A stretch of 64,000 nt of DNA, taken from NCBI GenBank assembly GCA_003117195.1, contig BDSI01000232.1:1-64000 (forward strand), in the 5' to 3' direction. The notes under the pieces were generated by a model. It made no database searches and was not told where the DNA came from. It worked only from the letters and a program-made list of their open reading frames with translations. This document shows positions 1-12,190 of the stretch, in pieces (positions within the stretch are counted from its first letter, which is position 1; each line of letters opens with the position of its first letter). This DNA comes from Eudorina sp. 2006-703-Eu-15 (taxonomy: Eukaryota > Chlorophyta > Chlorophyceae > Chlamydomonadales > Volvocaceae). A program made the translations under genes and the position numbers.

Positions 1-33
1 ATGTTGGCCGCATTACGTCATGCACATGCACAT

Positions 34-3000
34 TCAGTGCGCCTTGGTCGCGGTCGCGGCCTCGGCCTTCTTCCGCGAAAGCGACGCCAAGTAGGCGAGG
101 TGGTCGCGCATCTCCTGCAGGTTGAAACCCTCCACGCAGAGTGGGCGTCCTGCGACAGCATGCAGCCGAACAATAAAAGTCAAACCTCAGAACACGTTCC
201 GCAATCATGCCCACATGCAATGCACAATGAAAATTCGCATGCTGTTCGCACCCTACGCAAGAGGAAAGAACGTTTGATACACTGCAACCTTGTTCGCAAT
301 TGCACCGATGCATATTCCTGACTCTCACCTTGAAGGTGCGGTTTGCCCGCCAGACAGCGCTGTTGCACTTGAACCCGCTGCCGAAGGCCAACTGCCAGAT
401 GCGGTCGCCGCGGCGCATGCCCTGGAAGGACTCTAGGTATGCCAGCACGTACCAGATCGAGGACGACGAGACGTTCCCGTACCGGAACAGCGCTGCGCGC
501 GACGGCTCCACCATGTCGGTGGTCAGCTGCAGCTGCCTCTCAATCTCGTCAATCACAGCACGGCCGCCTGCAGTTGGTGAGCGGCCCCAAACAGAATATT
601 CAGCGACTCATATGACTGCGCGGTCGCACCTCTCGTACTGCTGCAATCCCACCTTAGGGCTGGTGAACGAACCTGTGTGGATGCAGACTTGTCGAAGGCC
701 AGCTTAAAGTCCGGAATGTACGGCTTGGTCTTGTAGCCGAGGACCTTGCGCGCTACCAGGTTGAAGAAGAACAGCAGCTGCTCCGACAGCGGCAGCACCA
801 GCGGCCTAACGTTGTCACGTTGATTTTGAGCGCCTCACCGCCACGGCGAACAGCTCCTGCACGAGGATACGAATCGCATAAAACCGGAAGTACTGAGAAG
901 AAAACGGAACACTTCCTGATCACTACAACAAAAACAGGGCACAGGGATGTACCTCCAATTACACCTCGTAGAATTCTATTATCGCCTGCGCGGGCTGAGA
1001 GCGCCGCACAAATGTTTTTGGAAGACTTCATCTGAAGCGTACCTTCGTCAGGCGCACGCCGATGTTCCGCTGCTCGTCCTCCATCTGGAAGATGCAGCTG
1101 TACGCATCGTTCTTGGCGCCCAGGTGCGTGCGGACCGTGTGCAGCAGCTCGTACTTGCGCGCCTTCACAGAAGCCAAAGAGCGTGTTCGCACGAGCAAGG
1201 ATTGAGCTCTTAACCGAGTGTTGGAACGCGCGGGAAGTGCAGGCATCTAGATGTCATGCGTAAGCAACCAGCGCGCCTTTGAGCCACCTCGAAGTACGCT
1301 ACCGACGCTGGTCCACCTAGAGATCAAGATGATAGCTTCGTCGGCACGACAGGGTGCATGCCACGTCTACCCACCAAGAGTCGCGCCGACGGTTCGAAAG
1401 CAGGATCGCACCGCCGCCCACGCGGAAGAGGCAGTTGGGCAGCAGTTTGTCGCGGTCGTTACCGAAGTACAGTTCTGCAGAATTCAAGCAAGAGATGCAC
1501 CCATATGTCACCACATCATAATTATGCATTCAACGCCTGCGCAGATCACACTCGTTCGCATGCAATGCAACTGAAATATTATTGGCTGCTTGTGGCGGGT
1601 ACCTGGGTGATGTTCTCCGTGCTAACCACCAGGGCGTAGGTCGACGGGTGTAACTGCAGCAGCTGCTTCGCCAGGTCGATGGAAATGGGTGAGGCAGAGC
1701 AGCCCATGCCGGCCAAGTTGTAGGACAGAATGCTCGAGCGCATTTTGAATTTGTTGATGATCATCGCCGTCAGCGACGGCGTCGGTTGAACAACGAGCAG
1801 GTGAGAACGAGAATACCGATCTGTAATGGGGCCACGTTGACACACAGAGTTTGCACGGGTTAGGCCGTGTTTGGTTTCGCAGCTGAGGTGCCGGCGACCG
1901 TGATCTTCATGGCTCAAAGAAGAGCATCTGGTCATTGATGCGCATCTCCAGGCACTCAACAACGGACGACGGGCCCGAACAGCACGAGTTGTTCAGCGTG
2001 TCGAGGAAGCAGTAAGTAGCATGGCGCAACAGCACCACTGCCGCACCTGCTTCGGGTGCACGCCAGTGCGCTTCAACAGGTCTTCGATAATCGGAACACC
2101 ACCATTTCAACTCCTTCCGTGCGTTGGCCATGGTGCATTCCGGGGGAATTACTTGGACCGCTGAAGACATTCAAAGCAACAAAGCCGTCGGGCGAACAGC
2201 ACGCATCCGGCATGTCAGTGACTGGCATGTGACTTGTCGCAGCCGCCTGGCCGTAAGCACGCACTCGCCCACAACGACAGTATCAGGGAGGACCGGGACC
2301 GTAAAACTGCTGCATCGCGACATGACAGCTCGCGAAAACACGTACATGGTGCTAACTACTGGTTAACTACACGGCAGGGGACCGACGATTGAATTGACGG
2401 ACAACCTTGCGCGAAGCAAGTCGTGCAGTTTCCGTTCAGTGTCGGCTACGCACAACAGTGTATGCATTGGCAACAAACCAGCTCAGGTCATGCTGGGCAC
2501 ACGGCATGACGTCGAAACACACCACACCGCGGAAACGCATATGCCCATATGCACGGCCCCGAGCGCATATGCCCATATGCACGGCCCCGTTGCGACCGAT
2601 GAGCGAGAAGGTCGCAACGAACACGTCAGCCACACCGGAACTTACTCAAATATGCAATCAAAGTTCGGTCGTACGCAAGCCCGGAGGCATTGCAATGACC
2701 ACCGCCACAGGACAGTACTTGGAACTCATGGTACACGTTTCTCCGCGCTAAATGCCGTGCAAACTCAGAAGAAAGCCAACTTTCATGCCGAATGTGTCCC
2801 TTCTCTCACCTGGAGGCAGGTATGTTTGCTGACCCAATCCAGACCGCTCCATGATTTTCTCCTGAAACTCAAGAGACTCCTCCGTGAAGCGCTGGGCAAA
2901 ACACAGCAGCAGTCATGAAGGGCTGTTATGGACCCAGGCAAACGGCGTCCCCGTGTTAAGATGCAGCTAAGGACCTGCTACATATGGTACAACCAATCCT

Positions 3001-3877
3001 CCTCGAATCAAAGAGCGGGCAACATGCTTTTGGCTCGTTGTACAGGCCAACGTCGAACCACAGCTGCTGTACAAACAGTTGATCCCACCAACCTGGCAGT
3101 TGCGGGAGCCGGCCATGAAACGAGTGTATGTAGCTTGCCAACTGCAAAGACAGCGAGTTGTCATTAGCACTGAACTCAGCAGCAGAGCGTCAACAGGTCC
3201 TCGACGACAATTCCGCACGAAATAACTACGGTGGCACGTGGGCAATGGCCAAATTTTCTACGCCAATTAAGAGGAGTTTACCTGTCGGGCGCGCGATACA
3301 CGCTGAAGTCGATCAAGTAAACAGGTCGCGTGCGGAGGACGAAGTAACTCACTATCACACCGACAAGCGCTGAAACAGTCGCCACTGCAGTGATCTGTAA
3401 AGAAATTCAAAATGTATGGGTTATAGCTTGGAGCGGGTTGACTGAAAGCGTTGCCAACGCACTTTCCCACGCGTTCTTACCAAGTTAAAAGTGAGGTCCG
3501 TCTGCTTGGCGACAGCGATTAAACGTGTCAACTCCCCATTTCGGTGCATATTCAGAAGCTCCAGCTGCGAACGAATGGAGCAAGGTGAACGGCACATCCG
3601 AGGACCGATACCAAGGGTGATGAGAAGCGCAAAGCTTACCATCAACATCCCCGCCAGCGGCACCAACGCGATCGTAAGAAGGTATGACATGAGAAACGTG
3701 TAGCCACGCTTGACATACTTGAGGGCAACGCTGCGACGATAGTCTGCGCGCGCGAAATTTGAGCACTCAATAGGCTGCTGCAACTGAATTGTAGCGTCTA
3801 GGTATCACACCTGGAAACTCAAGGCCACGCTTGGGTTGGCCAGTGCCATTTGCACTGCCATTAGCTGCACCGCTCAT
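34..3877 (-). CDS. KCS: 3-ketoacyl-CoA synthase (KCS / FAE1-type fatty-acid elongase)
   Basis: Condenses malonyl-CoA with long-chain acyl-CoA, the first step of very-long-chain fatty-acid elongation at the ER. Twelve exons are traceable on the minus strand: 3877-3640, 3564-3481, 3394-3282, 3141-3093, 2891-2810, 2160-2047, 1820-1603, 1474-1371, 1162-1043, 856-673, 567-329 and 149-34, about 550 aa. Two N-terminal membrane segments ([36 protein letters not shown]) are followed by [12 protein letters not shown]. The Cys-His-Asn triad is present: Cys in [10 protein letters not shown], His in VRTHLG, Asn in [10 protein letters not shown]. Reading the conserved protein needs about nine one-base corrections (near 149, 690, 804, 840, 1470, 1785, 2093, 2111 and 3785), mostly a lost G or C in a short G/C run. 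Splice sites and catalytic residues are otherwise intact, so I favour consensus error over a pseudogene. The start (ATG at 3877) is the least certain part. Confidence 0.9.
2536..2588. repeat. 28-bp tandem duplication in a KCS intron
   Basis: Two identical copies of a 25-base block (beginning CGCATATGCCCATATGCACG) start at 2536 and 2564, separated by three bases. Each copy contains two ATATG-type half-palindromes. The repeat lies inside the 2161-2809 intron, so it should not affect the protein. Confidence 0.85.
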
Positions 3878-4339
3878 ATTGACAAAGCCGCGGGGCGCTG
3901 CGGCCTAGCCAAAAATAATATGACAGTTCAATAAAAAATGTGTTACAATGTCAAGGAGCGTCTGCGATAGATACATGCAGGGTATTGATGCTTAAGCAAG
4001 TTTTGGAAGTGTACGGATCTAGCACCGAAACCATTCATTAATGTCATTGGGTCTTGTTGCTGAGTTACAAGCATTGCAATGTCGGTAAGGCATCGACTGC
4101 CGATTCAATGTGTGGTTGTATATTCTTCATAGGCAAACCTCAAAGCGCATCGTGTATTATGCAAGGTCCTTTTTAGTTGCTGTATGAATATCACATTCAT
4201 TTGGAGAGAAAAAGCTTAGGTTTGTGCGCGCTTAGTATGAGTTGTTCGTGATCTACTGCAAGAACTCATGAAAGCTGCTGTCGCTGCTGTTGCCAGAGGA
4301 GACAAGCTGTAAGACGCTAACCAGGGAAGATTAAATCAA
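3878..4339. promoter_or_regulatory. Divergent intergenic region KCS / MRPL11
   Basis: About 460 bp separate the two opposed start codons, so both promoters and 5' UTRs must lie here. The stretch is clearly more AT-rich than the flanking exons (for example 3905-4260). I see no open frame with family resemblance and no convincing TATA box that can be assigned to one gene. The role is inferred from gene orientation only. Confidence 0.5.
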
Positions 4340-5219
4340 ATGGCAGCGAAATCAGGCGGCCCTCGAACGCTAACCAACACGATTAAGTTGCTCATCAACG
4401 CGGGGGCAGCGAAACCAGCGCCACCCGTGGGCCCGCTCTAGGTCAAGCGGGCCTGAACATCATGGCATTCTGCAAGGTATGCACGCAGCATTGTGGTAAC
4501 TCTAGCTTGGAGTCGCGGGTCTGGCAGGGTGAAGTGGGCCCGTGCCCGCTTGGGCTGCACCGGGTCTTCCTGAACCCACCCCATCCGCATCCTGGAATCC
4601 AACCCGTCCCGCAGGAGTTTAACGCGAAAACAGCGAATTTTAAAGAAGGAACGTTGCTCCGAGTGAAGATGCGGGTTTACTCCGACAAGACCTATGAGTG
4701 GGACCTCAAGATGCCCCCAAGCACGTGGCTCATCAAAAAGGCGGCTGGTGAGGCTTTGCACCAGGGTTGGGATTCACGATTGCAGCTCCGCCCCGGCAAC
4801 CCGGTGCATGCTTTGACTCAGCATATAATTTGGCATCGCAAAGGGTTCAATCGCTTTCAGCTGGCGTGCAGAGAATCGCCTTCGGTCGCATCGCTGGATG
4901 CCCCTTGCCCACTCCTATCGGCGCTGCACACGCGCCCGCGTAATGCCTCGGTGCTCACGCCCGCCGTGCCCGTCCATATTCCACACCCTTAACCTTTACT
5001 CCTCCCTTGGCGTTCCCGTACACCGTAGGCCTGGCCCGCGCGTCTGGTACCCCAGGCCACGAGGTTGTCGGCACGGTGTCCCTCAAGCACTTGTACGAAA
5101 TTGCGCTGGTGAAACAAAGAGACATGCCCAACGTGCCGCTCCGGTCCATCGTGACGTCGCTGCTGCACACCTGCCGCAGCATGGGTGTGCGAGTGGTGTC
5201 CAGGCCGGAGGACGCGTGA
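4340..5219 (+). CDS. MRPL11: Mitochondrial large-subunit ribosomal protein L11
   Basis: L11 of the mitochondrial 50S-type subunit, which binds the GTPase-associated rRNA region. Exons are 4340-4476, 4615-4747 and 5029-5219, with matching phases (0/1), giving 153 aa, the usual L11 size. The N-terminal L11 domain has KLLINAGAAKPAPPVGP followed by GQAGLNIMAFCK. The middle has EGTLLRVKMRVYSDKTYEW and PPSTWLIKKAAG. The C-terminal domain has PGHEVVGTVSLKHLYEIA. One base appears to be missing at about 4433-4437, where the universal PVGPALGQ segment breaks frame; restoring a single G repairs it. It is transcribed away from KCS. The start is the first ATG in the L11 frame; no long presequence is visible. 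A plastid L11 is less likely because the protein lacks a transit peptide. Confidence 0.92.
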
Positions 5220-5339
5220 GGGCAGTGGGACGTCTGGGAGGGCATCTGCTTGTGGCAGGTCCAGGCGACTCAAAACTGTACACCGCGACGAAATGAACTT
5301 GGCTTGGCGGCGGTGGGATAAGAGTATTTGGAGGATACG

Positions 5340-5425
5340 CGGGACGGGGCGGGGAGGGACGGGGCGGGATGGGACGGGCCAGGATGGGACGGGATGGGAA
5401 GGGGCGGGAAGGGAAGGGACCTACT
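5340..5425. repeat. GGGACGGG-type G-rich satellite
   Basis: Degenerate repeats of GGGACGGG, GGGATGGGAC and GGGAAGGG run for about 85 bases on the plus strand. The many G-triplets could form G-quadruplexes. The array lies about 120 bases after the MRPL11 stop, so it may be in that gene's 3' UTR. Confidence 0.8.
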
Positions 5426-5644
5426 GGGGCCCCGGGAGAGGGGATCCAGGTCAGTACATACACCAGCTTGGCGACGGTAAACAACCATCCCTGTACGGGT
5501 GCGCAGATAGGCACACGCTTCCGAAGTACCAGGGACTGTGTGAGCGTTGGAGGGAGGTGCGGTGCGGCTGCGTGTGAACCTAAGCCTCCAGGGGCTGATG
5601 TCGGGCGCACAGGGCCGATCGCCGCGTCCAGCTGGTATGGTATG

Positions 5645-5756
5645 ACGAGTGCGTGTACGGCACTGTATGCCCCGTGTGGCTAATGAGAAGCCCACCCATG
5701 ACGAATGCGTGTACGGCACTGTATGCCCCGTGTGGCTAATGAGAAGCCCACCCATG
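5645..5756. repeat. 56-bp tandem duplication
   Basis: Two adjacent 56-base copies, 5645-5700 and 5701-5756, differ at a single base (position 5 of the unit, G versus A). Near-identity implies a recent duplication. The unit has no coding signal. Confidence 0.9.
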
Positions 5757-7336
5757 CCCCGTGTGTGTGTGCGAACGAAGTGGCGAGTGTGTGCCGGTCA
5801 GCTTGGGTTAGCTTGTTGGTGGTCCGTGCGTCTCTGCAATCGAGACGGGGGAACAGTCTGCGCTGTTCGGGGCTGTGGGGCAACGAGCACGCGTGTGTGC
5901 TATATGGAGGGCAGCCCAGGGCGAGCTGATGCAGCTGGGAGACCACCCGGCAGGTCCCGCTCTGCCCGCGGCGGCTCCGCGACGGCACTCCAGTTGGCTC
6001 ATTGGGGCTGAAGGAGGTCGATTCCGCCACTCAGTGGGGTGTGGAAGCCGCCACACACGTGCACTGAGGGCGCGCCTGTCTACGGTACATGGAGTGTCGA
6101 GCTCGGCTCTTTTCTCGCGGCTGAGTTCTTCTTACACTATGAGGCCCCCCTCGTTGCTGGCTGGAGGGCGGCGGTACCGTACGACGGCGTGTGCCCAGGC
6201 TGGGGAGGCTGAACGACTGCGATTGGGGTCGATCTGCCGATGCTGGGCAGGTAGACGGGAGGGAGCCAGCGGGACGTGCAGCGCGGATCATGTCGGCCAC
6301 GGCCGCAGCGTCGGTTACATCTTCGCTGTCCGCACACACGAGTTACCGCCGCTGCATACAGGTCCGACGGCCGGCCGCGTCGACCAGAGCCGGGCCATTT
6401 CCTTCCATGCCCTTGGGCGTCCTTCGCATTCGTTGAAGGCAGAACCTGCCTTCAGCTGGGTGCAGACAGCTGAGGGTTACCCAGCTCGCCCGCGCATCAG
6501 AGCGGCGTAAGGCCCGACCCCCAACTTGTGTACGTCGATGGCTCAGTCACTGACCCAATACCCGTCGTCAGCGTCAAGATACTCGGCAGCCATCGACTGC
6601 GGCGCAGCCGGCGGTGGTGCGGCCGTGCCGCCGCGCCTGGAGGTTGCCGCAGCTGCAGCAGCTGCAGCTGCTGGCACAGACGGCGCCGCCGCTGGTGCGA
6701 TACGGACGCGGCTGCTTCCGCCGATGCCAGCGGCTGCGGGACGCGATGCAGGGCCTGGCTCCGTCAGGTCCGCATCTGCGTCGGCTTGCGACGTGGACGC
6801 GGCTGCAACCTCGGCGGATGCCGCAGGCGCGCTCGCCACCGAGGTGTCGTACTCGCGGCGCCGCCGAGCGGCCGCAGCCTCACCGTCGGCGGCGCTGCGG
6901 AGGACGGCGGGCGTCCTGTCCGCGTCATCCGCACTCATGGAACGGGCGCCGGCGGCTGTGAAGCCCGGTCCGGGCGCAGCGCGACTGGCAGCGTCAAGTA
7001 TCCTGTACTGAGCGACCTGTGGGTGGGTCCGGGGAGAGGGTGAGAAGCACGATGTGAGGCGCGTGGACAATGTGGTTGCTCGCGCCCCGGGGCCAAGCGG
7101 TCACGCAGAGATGGATCCCAAATTCGGAAAGGCGCAAGGCTGTGGCACGTCCGTTCCTGCTGCCGGGTCTTGGCCCGGCCGGCGGCTCTGGTATATCCCT
7201 TGGTCGAACTTCCCGCTTGACTCGCGGCGCCTCAGTAAATCCACCCTCGTCAATGGAGCCTTACATACCCACACTCGCGCCGCGCTTCGGAGTGCGTGGC
7301 CGGAGGCGCTCCCTGGATCAATAGGCCCCCTAGGTT

Positions 7337-10300
7337 TCAGGCCCTCAGCCGCACCCGTACATCCACGCCGCTCAGCAGCAGGCCGTGCTTGGACTGGGGC
7401 TTCAGCTTGAGGTAGCGGAAGGCGGCCGGGTTGCCGGACACCACCGTCGCGGAGGCGCCTGCAGCACAGGACCCCACGGTCAGGTGGGTGCCTCGAGCAG
7501 CTCCAGCGCAGCTGTCAGACCGTACGGCAACGTACATTCGTACGGTGAAACACAACCACAAGGCGTCACGGCCCAACCGCGAGGGCCGTCGAGGACAGAC
7601 CAGACCTGCCTGAAAACCCTCACAGTCAGGCCACCACGCCCAAGCGCATCGGGACGTTGCCTGTACAGGATGTATGTAGCATCACGGCTGCGCCAGGCCC
7701 TGAACCCGGAACAGGCTCACCAGGGCATTGCCTGTATAGGAAGCCGTCGAGGCTCCGCCAGGCGGTCGCCAGAAAGTGGTCGTCGGGGTCGGACCAGGTT
7801 TCGGAGCGGACGCCGGCCGGACCAAATCGCGCCTGGCCGCGGCGCGACGGCGGAGCCTCCGTGTTGTCGTCATGCGGCGCACCCAGGGACCCCTGGCCAT
7901 CGCCGTCGTCGCCACCGAAGTCGTCCTCGCTGCCACTGCTAGCCGCTGCGCGGCCGCGGCCGTCGTGGGTTGTATCCTCCGAACCATCCAAGCGCTCGCC
8001 CCAGGGAGGGTTGCACACTACCAGGGTCGGCACCGCCGCCGGCGTCACGGTCCCGCAGTCGCCCTGGCTCAGCTCCAGCATGTCGTACACACCGGCTTTC
8101 TTCGCTTGTCGTACAGCCAGACTCAGCGCGCCCTGTGATGCGTTTTGGCGGTTTTGTCGCGGTGCACAAATCGGATCCCCGTCCCCGCGCGGACCTCCAT
8201 TAAAGCGGGCGTGTTAAACCTGCAAGCTATGTGGCAACCATTAAGGTAGCCGAACTGTAAAGCGGTCTTAGAAAGAAAACGTTTCAAATGGGAGCCACCC
8301 GGCGAGACCGCCCTACACCAGTGCCGGCTTGTAATCAAGAGCACTCGCCCGGCATTCTCTCGCCGGCCGTCCAATGCTCCAGGGGCCCCGCAGCCCAGGA
8401 TCCGCAACAAGCTCGTGACAGCACCACAGGACCCGCTGGGCCGGCCACACACGCCATGCGCTGTGCCCCGCGTCGACCGTATTGCGTGCCTTACCCGTAC
8501 CACCCGTACGCCGTACGTGGTCGTACCTCGTGCACGTCCACTCCCAGCAGCCGCCCGCTCCAGGGAGGCCGCACCCGCGCCCTCGCCTCCTCCACCGCCT
8601 GCTCCCACGCGCGGGATCGTAGTCGTCCCACCGCTGGAAGGGCCACGCGTCCGGCGCGAGGGCCGCATTGCGGCGGCCGCCGCCGCCGCCACCGGTGGCC
8701 CCCGCTCCGGCCCCGGGTCCCATCATCAGCGACCGCATGAAGCCGGGCGCGATGTCCCGCGCCATAAGGGCCGCCTCTATGAGGAAGGTTCCGGAGCCAC
8801 ACATTGGATCGGCCAGGACGAGGCCTGTGGCAGGGGAGAGGCACCGGGGCAGGGGATCAAAGGATGCGTCGCGCAACCTGGCTGCGCGGGTTCGTGATGG
8901 GGTGCATCAGACCCATGGAGAAGGTGCGTGGAGTGTGTTTGAGGGAAGGGGCGCGGTGCTGCTGGGGCTGCCAGCAACTCGTCGCGCGAACACGGTAAGC
9001 CAGCCAGAATTTCCAAGCCGCGACGGCAAGCCACCACTGGAATCCGCTGGTATGTTTCACGTAGAGGGGCCCACGCACAGCCTGCGATTCTGGTTGCTTG
9101 CCGATGGATGGTCTAGAGGTTGCGACGGCGCACCGAGACCTCCGCACCGCCAAAACACACACGCGGCTCGGGCGGGTCCCTCGCTCAACACACACACGCA
9201 CCTTCGCCGTCGCCGGCTTCCGCCAGGGCCTCCCGCCAGCCGCTCAGCGCCAGGACCCCCGCCGCCGCCGCCTCGTTGAGGGCCGCCCGATGCATCACGT
9301 CCCGGTAGCCGCGCCTGCGAAACGCACCCCAGCAACCCCGCCGTCGCGCCTTCCGATGTTTCTCTGAGCGGCACCGTCCCCAACATCGTCAAATATCTCT
9401 GACACCGCCTCCCGTGTGTTTGCTGAGCGAGAAATCCCTGCGTTTCGCGAAAGAAGCCGCCAGACCCAAAAACTAAATTACTATATCCCTGTGAGCCTGT
9501 GTTGAATGTTATTAGACCCACCCAGACCCGCCCAGGCCAGCCTGTGTATGTGTGTGGGTGCGCTCTGGACATGGACCTGGCACACAGGCATGTCTGCAAC
9601 GACTCGCCCCCTGCCCTGCCGCTGTCCGCTCACCTGTGCAGCGACTCGCCGCTCATGTCCCGGAAAATGCGCACCCGGTCCCGATAGCAGGACACGTACA
9701 GCGGCACGTCAGCCACAGCGCCCTTATCGGGCGGCGAAGGCTTCTCCCGCCTGAGGGATACAGCGCAGGGGCACAGCGAATGTGTCTAGCAAATCTTCGC
9801 CAAGTTCGCAATTGGCACAGCGAGTGTAAGTGCACTGACTGCCAGGGCGGGGGAGCAACGGCGAAGTCGCCGCTGCTCCCCCGCGCTGGCAGTGGGACGA
9901 TGGGGCGATGGGGGGGTTGATGGGTAGGGCGATGGGTACGGTGATGGGTAGGGCGATGGATAGCGACGACGGACAGAGGGCAGCTCCTTGTCGCGAGGTG
10001 CGATTGCACGTGTAGGGGCTGAGGTGCCGGGGGAGCCGTGTGTGTAGCCAGGAATCCAAACCCCTAACCGAACCCGTTGTCGAATGTAAAATATGGGCGC
10101 GGGAGTCGTCCGTGGAATGCGTATGGCATAATAGATGAGACGATGATGAAACGATGATGTGCAAGGTTTGGAAGGCTTGTGCGGGATGAAAGCCGTGCCG
10201 TACGTACGGTACCGTTCAGCGCATGTGTGGCGCAGCGCACCGCTGCTGGCAACTGCCGTACACCATACACCATACCTGTGCTGCCGGATGCTGTCGCACA

Positions 10301-12190
10301 CGGCGTCCTTGACACGCGACCAGACCAGGCGCGTGGAGGAAATGTCGGTGCAGCCCCACAGCCGGGGCTCCACGCTGAACGTGGCACCGGGCGGGATGAC
10401 CTCATGCCAGGGGGCCGCGCCGTACACCATGTCGTACAACTGCACGGCAGTATGAGTCCATCATGCGGCGTTGCGCGGGCACACGGGCAAGGCGGCCGGG
10501 CCACGGGGCCGGGATGGGGCGGTGTTCACAGGGAGTAACTCACTAGAGCCGACAGCTCGACACATGAGCATAGTATCCCGAGCCCTGTCCGCTGCCAAGG
10601 AACCGTCTGCTGCTCGTGCGGCAGCCGGGTCCTGACCGCGCCCGCACACTGCGGCATGCTCCGGCCTGGTCAGCGCCCGGCTGCTACAACAAGTGCAGCA
10701 CCTTACCGCCTGGCCGCCACGGACGCCGACCCGCGGGTCAGCCCCCAGCTGCCCTTCCGCCAGCAGCACCAGCACCCGGATCGCGCTCCGGAGCCACAGG
10801 TTGGCGGCGTAGCCGTCTGCCACACGGCGGCCCCTGAGCCGGTCGGGAGAAGGCGCAGCGCGCGAAGGCCGGCGGGGGGACGCCACGGGCCGCGTCAGCT
10901 GCGTGTACGAAGGTACCCTCGTGTTGTTCATACCAAGGTACACAGCGTGAGAGATGAAGGCGTCAGACGGCGGCTGGGCGCACCCGACCCAGTGCATCAA
11001 CGCCGCGTCGGTGAGCGCAGACGCGCATCGGCGTCAGCAGCTGGCTCACCAGTTGCATCTGCACCTAGAACTGGAACCCCCAGTACGGCAGTCCGGCCCT
11101 CCCTCCCTCTCCACGGCCCCGGCCCCATGCTCACCTGAACGACACGCCTGCCTTGGACGGCTCCACTCCCAGGTACCCAAGATCCGCCAGCTCCCGGGCC
11201 ACTACCTGTGTCGGGGAAGGGGAGGGCACACATTCCTATGTTTAAAGCAGTACGGCGGAAACAGCTGGTGGCTTGAACGGCCCGCCACGTTTTCTTCGAT
11301 TGTCAAGGCATCGTGAATGTTCCGCGAAGGGCACGACAGCGCCCCGCAGCTGCCCGTGTGGTGATATTAAATCACTTCCCACCCCTGAAAGTATTAGAAA
11401 GGCGGGACCAGCCGCAGCCAGAGCCGTGCCGTGTTGTGGTGCTCCGGCCCATGGTTGTTTTGCTGAGGCTGGGCGATACCTCTTGAGGGATGGCAGCTGG
11501 CGCGGGTCCGCTGCTCTGTGCCACTCAATCACACGGTGCGTCTAAGAGGGGCCTTAACCCCCTAATTATCTGGCGCCTGCAGCCCGCTGGCTGTACCCTC
11601 AGCTGTGCAACCAGCGGTGCTGCCTGCTCCTACGCCGCGGAGGGTTGCCCGGACCGTCTAGCAGGCACCCACTGACTGGAGGACGAGTGGGGGACGTTGA
11701 AGGAGGTTGTGTAGAAGCAACGCACCTGCTCCAGACCCGGGTGACACGTGGCGAAGAAGACCGCCCCACCGGGCTCCGCATCGGCCCCGCGGATGGCTCT
11801 GGGCTCACGGGTCGTCGTCCCGCCGTTGTAAGGCCCCCGGCTGGCGGCTGAGGCTGAAGAAGATCGCCAAGACATGCTCCGCCATGTCAGCTCTGGGGCT
11901 GGAGAAAGGTGCTGGGGGTGATGTGGGCGCTGTGGAGCCGGCCAGGTTCTGGAAGGAGGGTCGCGTTGGCCCCAGGGGAGGAGCTGAGTTGCGAGGGCGG
12001 AGGCGCCCGGGACAAATGCGCGGCGAGGGGATATGACCGCAGCGGGTGGGTAGGCGACCCGCCACGAACGGGGTGTGCCTGATGGCATAGCGTCAGTACT
12101 GATGGCAAGCTGGATTGCTACACTGGGTGCCAGAGAACGCCGGGCTGTCATCCGAGGGTGGTGGAGGGCTGCAGTCCCCATGGCGGACAT
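7337..12190 (-). CDS. THUMP-domain RNA methyltransferase, RlmL/UPF0020 type
   Basis: Predicted SAM-dependent guanine-N2 RNA methyltransferase related to the RlmL half of bacterial RlmKL; the rRNA target is presumably organellar (inference). Nine exons: 12190-11726, 11205-11135, 10833-10707, 10439-10276, 9750-9634, 9314-9202, 8824-8527, 8132-7721 and 7458-7337, about 629 aa. Residues 1-130 are Ser/Pro/Arg-rich and could be an organelle targeting region. The ferredoxin-like/THUMP part starts at FFATCHPGLEQ and includes YAANLWLRSAIRVL. Then come DMSGESLHRRGYR, the SAM loop DPMCGSGTFLIEAAL (about 358) and the catalytic NPPWGERL (493-500). A Gly/Asp/Ser-rich insert follows, and the protein closes with SGNPAAFRYLKLKP. 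One base seems lost near 8607 (PAR/WEQAV junction). The exact start is uncertain because the N-terminal region is not conserved. Confidence 0.87.

Larger units (their letters stand above)
5220..7336. other. Convergent gap MRPL11 / RNA methyltransferase, repeats only
   Basis: This 2.1-kb region lies between two convergent genes. It contains a G-rich array (5340-5425) and a 56-bp tandem duplication (5645-5756). From 6550 to 7000 it has long open frames on several strands, but they are Ala/Arg-rich in all of them, as expected of GC-rich non-coding DNA. TTACA at 7261-7265 is the reverse complement of TGTAA, the usual Chlamydomonas polyadenylation signal. It sits about 75 bases past the stop of the leftward gene, so it probably ends that transcript. 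Confidence 0.5.

Noticed and set aside
34..3877. Calling KCS a pseudogene
   Set aside because: All traceable exons, GT-AG sites and the Cys-His-Asn triad are intact, the lesions are nearly all one-base losses in G/C runs, and the neighbouring L11 gene has the same kind of break.
6526..7070. Overlapping Ala-rich open frames on both strands
   Set aside because: At least three frames are open across the same interval because the DNA consists of GC-rich GCN repeats. None has a conserved motif.
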